Shown here: positions 7,048-12,431 of the stretch, piece by piece
How positions within the stretch are numbered: position 1 is the stretch's first letter
Layout: the number at the start of each line of letters is the position of its first letter
NCBI GenBank assembly: GCA_947629275.1
Contig: CANRDG010000045.1
Location: 1 to 12,796 of the forward strand
Length of the DNA stretch: 12,796 bases
Direction: 5' to 3'
Source: an uncultured Clostridia bacterium
Lineage (GTDB): Bacteria; Bacillota; Clostridia; Oscillospirales; Ruminococcaceae
Notes under the pieces: generated by a model
The model's input: only the letters and a program-made list of their open reading frames with translations
The model's database searches: none
Told to the model about the DNA's origin: nothing
Position numbers and translations under genes: made by a program

Positions 7048-9456
7048 ATGGAAAAATACGATCACGCAAAAGTGGAGAGCAAGTGGCAGAAAATATGGGA
7101 GGAAAACGACTGCTTCAAGGCTTCGGAAGATACCTCAAAGCCTAAGTTTTACGGACTTGTAGAGTTTCCGTACCCGTCGGGAGCAGGTATGCACGTAGGT
7201 CATATCAAGGCTTATTCGGGTCTTGAAGTTGTATGCCGCAAAAGAAGAATGGAAGGGTATAACGTTCTTTTCCCGATAGGTTTCGATGCATACGGTCTTC
7301 CTACCGAAAATACCGCTATAAAAACTGGCGTTCACCCCAGAAAAGTTACAGATACAAATATTGAAAAGTTTACAAATCAGCTTAAAAAAGTAGGCTTTTC
7401 GTTTGACTGGTCAAGAGTTGTGGATACCACCGATGAGGGCTATTATAAGTGGACACAGTGGATATTCCTCAAGATGTTCGAGCATGGTCTTGTGTTTAGA
7501 GACAAAACTTTGGTAAATTATTGCCCCAGCTGTAAGGTAGTGCTTTCAAACGAAGATTCACAGGGCGGCAAGTGCGATATATGCCATACCGATATAGTCC
7601 AGAAAACAAAAGAAGTGTGGTATCTGCGCATAACCGAGTATGCCGACAAGCTGTTGCAGGGTCTTAACGAGGTTAATTATCTGCCGAATATAAGGCTCCA
7701 GCAGGAAAACTGGATAGGCAAAAGCACAGGCGCATTCGTAAACTTCAAAATAAAGCAGTGCGACGAAATGCTGCGTATATATACCACGCGCCCCGATACA
7801 CTCTACGGCGTAACGTTTATGGTAATCGCGCCCGAGCACCCTATTATAGATAAGTATAAAGACATAATAGGCAATATGGACGCATTGCTCGACTACAGAG
7901 AACAGTGCGCCAAGAAAAGCGAGTTTGAAAGAACGCAGCTTGTGAAAGATAAAACGGGCGTGAAGATAGACGGCCTTACCGCTGTAAATCCGATAAACGG
8001 CAAGGAAATACCCGTGTATATTTCAGACTATGTAATGATGGGTTACGGCACGGGCGCAATAATGGCTGTGCCGGCGCACGATACCCGTGACTATGACTTT
8101 GCAAAGAAGTTCGGCATTGACATAATTGAGGTAATAAAGGGCGGCGATATTTCCAAAGAAGCCTATACGGGCGATGGCGAAATGGTCAACTCCGAAATGC
8201 TCAACGGCATTACCAAAAAGAAAGATGCGATAGAGAAGATACTCACCGTGCTTGAAGAAAAAGGCTGCGGCGAAAAAGGCGTTCAGTATAAAATGAAAGA
8301 CTGGGCTTTTAATCGCCAGAGATACTGGGGCGAGCCTATACCTATAGTACATTGTCCCAAGTGCGGAATGGTCGCAGTGCCTTATGAAGAACTGCCGCTG
8401 AAACTTCCCCCTGTTGATGATTTCCGACCCGGCACAGACGGCGAAAGCCCACTTGCCAAGATAGACAGCTTTGTAAACTGCACCTGCCCCAAGTGCGGCG
8501 GCGCAGCAAAGAGAGAGACAGACACAATGCCTCAGTGGGCAGGCTCTTCGTGGTATTTTCTGCGCTACTGCGACCCAAAAAACGATAAAGCGTTCGCATC
8601 GCAGGAGGCTTTGAAATACTGGATGCCCGTTGACTGGTATAACGGCGGCATGGAGCACGTTACCCGCCACCTTATATATTCAAGGTTCTGGCATAAGTTT
8701 TTGTATGATATAGGCGAAGTGCCTTGCTCGGAGCCGTATGCCAAGAGAACCGCGCAGGGTCTTATACTGGGCCCCGACGGCGTAAAGATGAGCAAATCGC
8801 GCGGCAATGTTATAGATCCCAACGATGTTGTAGACCAGTACGGCGCAGACGTTTTGAGAGTTTATGTACTGTTTATGGGCGACTATGAGCAGGCTGCCCC
8901 GTGGAACGAAAACAGCATGAACGGCTGTAAGAGATTCCTTGACAGAGTATGGCAGCTGCAAGATAAGCTTATAGACGGCGACGAGTACCGTCCGCAGCTT
9001 GTATCCGCTATGCATAAAACTATCAAGAAAGTTACAGCAGATATTGAGAGCATGGCTTTCAATACAGCAATTGCAGCGATGATGACACTTATAAACACCA
9101 TTTACGATATAGGCAGCATAAACAGGGCGGAGTACAAAACGTTCATAACGCTGCTGAACCCCTTCGCGCCGCATATTACCGAAGAAATCTATGAAAAATG
9201 CGGCTTTGGCGGTATGCTGCACGAGCAGAAGTGGTGTGAGTATGACGAAGCGCTCTGCGTTGACGATACCGTTGAAATAGCTGTTCAGGTAAACGGCAAG
9301 ATAAAATCTAGAATTACTATTGCCGCCGATGCAGATCAGAGCGAAGTTATTTCTCTTGCAAAGCAGGACGAAAAGACCGCCGCTGCAATAGATGGCAAGA
9401 ATATCGTCAAGGAAATATACGTTAAGGGCAAGCTTGTAAATATAGTTGTAAAATAG
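7048..9456 (+). CDS. leuS: Leucyl-tRNA synthetase
   Basis: This class Ia aminoacyl-tRNA synthetase charges tRNA-Leu with leucine. The 802-residue length matches bacterial LeuRS. The ATP-binding HIGH motif appears as HVGH (49-52) after YPSGAGM, and the KMSKS loop is exact at 580-584. The CP1 editing domain, which clears mischarged tRNA, is recognisable from TTRPDTLYGVTF (near 248) and GYGTGAIMAVPAHDTRDYDF (near 332). Cysteine pairs typical of a zinc ribbon occur at CPSC/CDIC (about 155-178) and at CPKC/CPKC in the second insertion. The C-terminal end VNGKIKSRITI ... VNIVVK is the tRNA-binding tail. AAAAGGA at 7032-7038 is the ribosome binding site. No T-box leader fits in the 30-base gap from rsfS, so leucine control is not seen here. 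Confidence 0.98.
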   Translation: MEKYDHAKVESKWQKIWEENDCFKASEDTSKPKFYGLVEFPYPSGAGMHVGHIKAYSGLEVVCRKRRMEGYNVLFPIGFDAYGLPTENTAIKTGVHPRKVTDTNIEKFTNQLKKVGFSFDWSRVVDTTDEGYYKWTQWIFLKMFEHGLVFRDKTLVNYCPSCKVVLSNEDSQGGKCDICHTDIVQKTKEVWYLRITEYADKLLQGLNEVNYLPNIRLQQENWIGKSTGAFVNFKIKQCDEMLRIYTTRPDTLYGVTFMVIAPEHPIIDKYKDIIGNMDALLDYREQCAKKSEFERTQLVKDKTGVKIDGLTAVNPINGKEIPVYISDYVMMGYGTGAIMAVPAHDTRDYDFAKKFGIDIIEVIKGGDISKEAYTGDGEMVNSEMLNGITKKKDAIEKILTVLEEKGCGEKGVQYKMKDWAFNRQRYWGEPIPIVHCPKCGMVAVPYEELPLKLPPVDDFRPGTDGESPLAKIDSFVNCTCPKCGGAAKRETDTMPQWAGSSWYFLRYCDPKNDKAFASQEALKYWMPVDWYNGGMEHVTRHLIYSRFWHKFLYDIGEVPCSEPYAKRTAQGLILGPDGVKMSKSRGNVIDPNDVVDQYGADVLRVYVLFMGDYEQAAPWNENSMNGCKRFLDRVWQLQDKLIDGDEYRPQLVSAMHKTIKKVTADIESMAFNTAIAAMMTLINTIYDIGSINRAEYKTFITLLNPFAPHITEEIYEKCGFGGMLHEQKWCEYDEALCVDDTVEIAVQVNGKIKSRITIAADADQSEVISLAKQDEKTAAAIDGKNIVKEIYVKGKLVNIVVK

Positions 9457-9493
9457 CTTTTTACCGCGTTAAAACTGTTAAGCCCAGATTTGC

Positions 9494-9544
9494 AAAAATA
9501 TTTTTCTGTAACGTATTGACAATTTGAGCAAGCTGTAGTATAAT
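9494..9544 (+). promoter_or_regulatory. Very strong sigma-A promoter with UP element for rpsU
   Basis: The -35 hexamer is the perfect consensus TTGACA (9516-9521). The -10 is the perfect consensus TATAAT (9539-9544), with an ideal 17-bp spacer. AAAAATATTTTT at 9494-9505 matches the distal UP-element consensus AAAWWTWTTTT exactly. It sits at about -57 to -46 if transcription starts near 9551, the expected position for contact with the RNA polymerase alpha C-terminal domain. No terminator is visible between leuS and this promoter (9457-9493), so readthrough from leuS may also reach rpsU. Confidence 0.93.
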
Positions 9545-9617
9545 AAACTTTGTAGCGTGATAAATTATTTTATGCAAGCTAAAAACGCAGAGGGGAGCGA
9601 TTTGCTCTGTAACGTAT
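9505..9617 (+). repeat. 12-bp direct repeat TCTGTAACGTAT flanking the rpsU promoter
   Basis: The sequence TCTGTAACGTAT occurs at 9505-9516 and again, identical, at 9606-9617, a spacing of 101 bp. The first copy bridges the UP element and the first base of the -35 hexamer. The second lies in the transcribed leader about 56 bases after the likely start site. A shorter repeat, GCAAGCT, occurs at 9528-9534 (in the promoter spacer) and at 9574-9580. These could be operator sites for a regulator or traces of a local duplication; the sequence alone does not decide. Confidence 0.6.
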
Positions 9618-9694
9618 AAACCTCACTATCATAACGGCTTGCGCAAACTATCGCGCAAACCTCTGCGGAAGATAGCAAAGGGAGGGAAAAGACA
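9551..9694 (+). promoter_or_regulatory. Structured 5' leader of rpsU (candidate cis-regulatory RNA)
   Basis: The leader is about 144 nt, long for a 57-codon gene. CGCAGAGG (9586-9593) is fully complementary to CCTCTGCG (9660-9667) and would close a domain. Inside it are GAGC/GCTC (9595-9598 with 9604-9607, 5-nt loop) and TTGCGC/GCGCAA (9639-9644 with 9653-9658, 8-nt loop). The second hairpin arises from a 12-base period duplication of GCGCAAAC. Competing pairings exist: CTATC (9626-9630 or 9648-9652) with GATAG (9671-9675), and CCTC (9621-9624 or 9660-9663) with GAGG (9682-9685) of the ribosome binding site. No run of T follows any stem, so control, if present, would act on translation rather than by a terminator. 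Autoregulation by bS21 is an inference. I do not recognise the leader as a known riboswitch. Confidence 0.55.
9677..9686 (+). promoter_or_regulatory. Strong ribosome binding site of rpsU
   Basis: AAAGGGAGGG contains a full GGAGG core (9681-9685) and ends eight bases before the ATG at 9695. It supports the start of this short gene and is the element that the alternative leader pairings could cover. Confidence 0.85.
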
Positions 9695-9868
9695 ATGGCA
9701 GAGATCAAAGTAGGAAAGAACGAGAGCCTTGACACAGCGCTCAAGCGTTTTAAGAGATCATGCGCCAGGGACGGTGTTATAGCCGAGGTCCGTAAGAGAG
9801 AGCATTATGAAAAGCCCTCGGTAAAGCGCAAGAAGAAGTCAGAGGCCGCTCGTAAGCGCAAGTATTGA
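9695..9868 (+). CDS. rpsU: Small ribosomal subunit protein bS21
   Basis: The gene encodes a 57-residue, very basic protein that matches ribosomal protein S21, which binds the 30S platform near the 3' end of 16S rRNA and helps initiation. The recognisable parts are the N-terminal strand MAEIKVGKNESLDTALKRF, the conserved KRSCARDGVIAEVRKREHYEKPS core (split here: KRSC at 20-23, EVRKREHYEKPS at 31-42) and a lysine/arginine-rich tail ending RKRKY. Start choice is supported by a strong ribosome binding site at 9677-9686. It sits alone between its own strong promoter and an intrinsic terminator, so it is mainly a single-gene transcript. Codon use leans to CGT and AAG, as expected for a highly expressed gene. 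Confidence 0.97.
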   Translation: MAEIKVGKNESLDTALKRFKRSCARDGVIAEVRKREHYEKPSVKRKKKSEAARKRKY

Positions 9869-9881
9869 TAACAGCATATAG

Positions 9882-9912
9882 AAGCGGACAGTTTTTGTCC
9901 GCTTTTGTTTTT
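9882..9912 (+). terminator. Intrinsic terminator after rpsU
   Basis: AAGCGGACA (9882-9890) and TGTCCGCTT (9896-9904) form a perfect 9-bp stem with a 5-nt loop (GTTTT). It is followed by the T-rich run TTGTTTTT (9905-9912), 14 bases after the rpsU stop. This is a classic Rho-independent terminator. The ribosome binding site of the next gene starts at the very next base. Confidence 0.95.
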
Positions 9913-9920
9913 AAGGAGAG
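9913..9920 (+). promoter_or_regulatory. Ribosome binding site that decides the start of the endonuclease IV-like gene
   Basis: AAGGAGAG abuts the ATG at 9921, leaving only two bases after AGGAG, too close for efficient initiation. The ATG at 9927 is eight bases from AGGAG, which is near optimal, so 9927 is the preferred start. Confidence 0.75.
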
Positions 9921-9926
9921 ATGAAA

Positions 9927-10781
9927 ATGCAGGCAAAATTCGGACCTGCCGGCAACAGTGAAGCGTTTTCGGCAAAGAATAAGTCAACACTAGCAGCGCC
10001 GCAGTACCTTAGCGAAATGGGGCTTGACTGCTACGAGTATGAATGTGGCAGGGGTGTAAAGGTCAGCGATAATATTGCAAAGGGTATGCTCGAAAATTCG
10101 CAAAAGTTTGGTATAGCGCTGTCGCTCCATTCGCCGTATTTTATATCGCTTTCGAGCGTTGAGAAAGAAAAGCGCGACAACAGTATAAATTACATATTGC
10201 AGTCGTGCGATGCGGCTAAAAGAATGGGCGCTGACAGGGTGGTAATACATTCGGGCTCTTGCGGCAAAATGAGCAGGGAAGAGGCTCTGGAGCTTGCAAA
10301 AGATACCCTGCTGAGAGCGCGCAAAGAGGCGATAGCGCAGGGCTTTGAGGATATACATTTCTGCCCAGAAACTATGGGTAAAGTAAACCAACTTGGCAAT
10401 CTGTATGAGGTGCTGGAGCTTTGCAAGCTTGACGATACCTTTCTGCCGTGTGTAGATTTCGGGCATCTCAATGCGCGTGACCTTGGCGGCATAAAGAGCA
10501 AAGAAGACTATGCAAAAATTCTTGACGATATAGAAAATGCCCTCGGCAAAGACAGGGTGAAAATTTTCCACAGCCATTTTTCTAAGATAATGTATACCGT
10601 GCCGGGCGGAGAGAAAAAGCACCTTACCTTTGAGCAAAACGAGGGCTACGGTCCCGACTTTGAGCCGCTTATGGAGCTTATAGCCGAGAGAGATCTTTCG
10701 CCGCAGTTTATTTGTGAGAGCGCAGGCACGCAGGATATCGACGCGCTCGCGATGAAAAAATATTATCTTTCGGTAAAATAA
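9927..10781 (+). CDS. Endonuclease IV-like TIM-barrel protein (AP endonuclease family 2)
   Basis: This 284-residue protein resembles endonuclease IV (Nfo), which cuts DNA at abasic sites with three zinc ions in a TIM barrel. Likely metal ligands line up in order and spacing with E. coli Nfo: His68 (LHSPYF), His108 (VIHSG), Glu148 (PETMG), Asp177 and His180 (VDFGH), His215 (FHSHFSK), His232 (KKHLTF) and Glu264 (ICESAG). Two things are odd. The ninth ligand position, Asp229 in Nfo, is a Lys here (K230), with a Glu (E229) next to it. The usual N-terminal GAHVS..GG segment is absent and replaced by KFGPAGNSEAF. It may therefore be a real but divergent AP endonuclease, or a related TIM-barrel hydrolase or isomerase with another substrate. 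An alternative ATG at 9921 would add two residues. aroQ starts 16 bases after the stop. Confidence 0.82.
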   Translation: MQAKFGPAGNSEAFSAKNKSTLAAPQYLSEMGLDCYEYECGRGVKVSDNIAKGMLENSQKFGIALSLHSPYFISLSSVEKEKRDNSINYILQSCDAAKRMGADRVVIHSGSCGKMSREEALELAKDTLLRARKEAIAQGFEDIHFCPETMGKVNQLGNLYEVLELCKLDDTFLPCVDFGHLNARDLGGIKSKEDYAKILDDIENALGKDRVKIFHSHFSKIMYTVPGGEKKHLTFEQNEGYGPDFEPLMELIAERDLSPQFICESAGTQDIDALAMKKYYLSVK

Positions 10782-10784
10782 TAT

Positions 10785-10791
10785 AGAGGTG
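10785..10791 (+). promoter_or_regulatory. Ribosome binding site that decides the aroQ start
   Basis: AGAGGTG ends six bases before ATG 10798. The in-frame GTG at 10789 overlaps this site and would add only LYM-type residues ahead of the family-typical MKKILVIHGPNLN, so ATG 10798 is preferred. Confidence 0.78.
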
Positions 10792-10797
10792 TTATAT

Positions 10798-11247
10798 ATG
10801 AAAAAAATACTTGTTATCCACGGTCCTAATCTTAATCTTCTCGGTGAGCGAGAGCCCGGCGTTTACGGCTCGGACAGCTTTGAAAGCATAAACGCCGAGA
10901 TAGCAGAGCATTGCAAAGAGCAGGGCTTTGACTGCGAGATATTCCAGTCCAACCACGAGGGCGCGATAATTGATAAACTTCACGAGTCGCGCAAAACCGA
11001 AACGGGCATTGTAGGTATAGTTCTGAACGCAGGCGCATATACTCACTATAGTTATGCTATCAGAGATGCAATAGCCGCAATAAAAATTCCCGTTGTAGAA
11101 GTGCATATGAGCGACATTCACAAGCGCGAGGAGTTTCGTCACCTTTCTGTTATACAGCCTGTGTGCGTAAAACAGATATGCGGCTATGGCAAAAACAGCT
11201 ATCTTATGGGCGTTGACGCCATAAAGGAGTTATCAGGTAATGAATAA
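10798..11247 (+). CDS. aroQ: 3-dehydroquinate dehydratase, type II
   Basis: AroQ catalyses the third step of the shikimate pathway, the anti-elimination of water from 3-dehydroquinate to 3-dehydroshikimate, as a dodecamer of flavodoxin-like subunits. The protein has 149 residues, the normal size. The first motif, GPNLNLLGEREPGVYG (9-24), carries the lid arginine Arg18 and the catalytic tyrosine Tyr23. QSNHEGAIID (50-59) and NAGAYTH (78-84, with Asn78 and His84) form the substrate pocket. EVHMSDIHKREEFR (101-114) supplies His103 and Arg114. No other aromatic pathway gene is in the window. The last 8 bases overlap the start of the Xaa-Pro peptidase gene, and the aroQ-peptidase-efp order matches B. 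subtilis yqhS-yqhT-efp. Confidence 0.97.
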   Translation: MKKILVIHGPNLNLLGEREPGVYGSDSFESINAEIAEHCKEQGFDCEIFQSNHEGAIIDKLHESRKTETGIVGIVLNAGAYTHYSYAIRDAIAAIKIPVVEVHMSDIHKREEFRHLSVIQPVCVKQICGYGKNSYLMGVDAIKELSGNE

Positions 11248-12310
11248 CATCGAAAAATTGCAGAAACTTATGCAGAAAAGCGATATTGCAGACTGCGCGC
11301 TTATAACGAGCGACATAAACAGGCGGTATTTCACGGGCATGAAGTCTTCGGCAGGAACGCTTCTGGTGATGAAAAATGCTGCGTATCTTATCATTGATTT
11401 TCGCTATATAGAAAGGGCGAGGGCAACAGTAAAAAGCTGCGAGGTCATTTTGCAAAAAGAGCTTCACGAGCAGATAAACGCCATTTTTATTTCAGAAAAC
11501 GTCCGTACCTGCGCGGTGGAGAGCGACTGCATTACCTTAGGGCAGTTTGGCAGTCTTAAAAATAAATTGGGCTGCACCCTGCTTGCCGACGGCAAACTCA
11601 GCAAGGCAATAAACAGCCTCAGAGCGGTAAAAACGCCCGAAGAGATAAGCAAAATAAAGCAGGCACAGAAAATTGCCGAGGCAGGCTTTGAGCATATTTT
11701 AAACTTTATAAAAGTCGGCAGAACCGAAAAAGAAATACAGCTTGAGCTTGACTATTTTATGCTGAAAAACAGCGCGGAGGCTCTGTCTTTTGATACCATA
11801 GCCCTTACCGGCAGCAGTACCTCAATGCCTCACGGCGTGCCGGGCGAGCGAAGGGTGCAAAGCGGCGATTTTGTTTTGTTAGACTTCGGCGCGGTTTACG
11901 ACGGTTATCACAGCGATATGACAAGAACTGTCGCGGTAGGTCAGACGAGCGATAAAATGAAAGATGTCTATGATATAGTGCTTTCGGCGCAGAAAGCCGC
12001 CCTTAAAGAAGCAAGAGCCGGTATAAGCGGCGTGCAGCTTGATAAAGCGGCAAGAGATGTCATTGCACAAAACGGCTATAGCGATTATTTCGGTCATTCG
12101 TTGGGTCACGGGGTAGGTCTTGAGATACACGAAGCCCCCACCGCCTCTCAGCGCAGCAAAGATATTCTTGAAAGCGGCATGGTAGTCACCGTTGAGCCCG
12201 GTATCTATATAGCAGGCGAGTTCGGCGTAAGGATAGAAGACTTCGTGGTAATAGGCGAAAACGGCTGCGATAACCTGACGAAAGCGCCTAAAGAGCTTAT
12301 CGTGTTGTAA
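11240..12310 (+). CDS. M24B Xaa-Pro aminopeptidase (YqhT/PapA type)
   Basis: This metallopeptidase removes N-terminal residues that precede proline. It has 356 residues, like B. subtilis YqhT. An N-terminal creatinase-like domain (about 1-125, with RRYFTGMKSSAGTLL) is followed by the pita-bread catalytic domain. The five dimetal ligands are visible: Asp215 (LLDFG), Asp226 (YHSDMTRT), His290 (SLGHGVG), Glu319 (VEPGIY) and Glu333 (VRIEDF). His198 (SMPHG) is the conserved substrate-side histidine. The ATG at 11240 lies within the last codons of aroQ, 8 bases of overlap, with AAAGGAG at 11223-11229 as ribosome binding site. There is no signal peptide, so it is cytosolic. efp follows after 121 bases. 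Confidence 0.94.
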   Translation: MNNIEKLQKLMQKSDIADCALITSDINRRYFTGMKSSAGTLLVMKNAAYLIIDFRYIERARATVKSCEVILQKELHEQINAIFISENVRTCAVESDCITLGQFGSLKNKLGCTLLADGKLSKAINSLRAVKTPEEISKIKQAQKIAEAGFEHILNFIKVGRTEKEIQLELDYFMLKNSAEALSFDTIALTGSSTSMPHGVPGERRVQSGDFVLLDFGAVYDGYHSDMTRTVAVGQTSDKMKDVYDIVLSAQKAALKEARAGISGVQLDKAARDVIAQNGYSDYFGHSLGHGVGLEIHEAPTASQRSKDILESGMVVTVEPGIYIAGEFGVRIEDFVVIGENGCDNLTKAPKELIVL

Positions 12311-12347
12311 AAAATTTGCCAAGTGGGAGGAAAATATCAAAAAACCC

Positions 12348-12376
12348 TTGCAAAATAAATGAAAATATTGTATAAT
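12348..12376 (+). promoter_or_regulatory. Sigma-A promoter for efp
   Basis: TTGCAA (12348-12353) and a perfect TATAAT (12371-12376) are separated by exactly 17 bp in an A-rich context. Transcription would start near 12383. No clear intrinsic terminator separates the peptidase gene from this promoter, so efp is probably made both by readthrough and from its own start. Confidence 0.87.
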
Positions 12377-12390
12377 AAAAAGAAGTATAG

Positions 12391-12409
12391 CGAGTGCGCA
12401 GTGCGCTCG
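12391..12409 (+). other. Hairpin in the efp 5' leader
   Basis: CGAGTGC (12391-12397) can pair with GCGCTCG (12403-12409), seven pairs including one G-T (G-U in RNA), around the 5-nt loop GCAGT. It lies about 8 bases from the likely transcript 5' end and 9 bases before the GGAGG ribosome binding site (12419-12423). There is no T-run, so it is not a terminator. It may stabilise the mRNA end or position the ribosome site; this is inferred. Confidence 0.6.
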
Positions 12410-12431
12410 GAAGATTTTGGAGGTATAATTT

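Noticed and set aside
9440..9475. Weak A/T stem (GTAAAA with TTTTAC) at the end of leuS as a terminator
   Set aside because: The stem has only six A/T-rich pairs and no following T-run, so termination is unlikely.
9572..9619. 15-codon open frame in the rpsU leader starting ATG CAA GCT and ending TAA
   Set aside because: There is no convincing ribosome binding site, no biased codon run as in attenuator peptides, and it crosses the predicted helices; it is likely chance.
12321..12331. GGGAGG followed by A-rich sequence, resembling a ribosome binding site
   Set aside because: No start codon with an open frame of useful length follows at a proper distance before the efp promoter.
12311..12357. 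Imperfect inverted repeat (TTTGCCAAGTGGG with CCCTTGCAAA) after the peptidase gene
   Set aside because: Pairing needs two bulges, there is no T-run behind it, and its right arm overlaps the efp -35 element, so it is not supported as a terminator.
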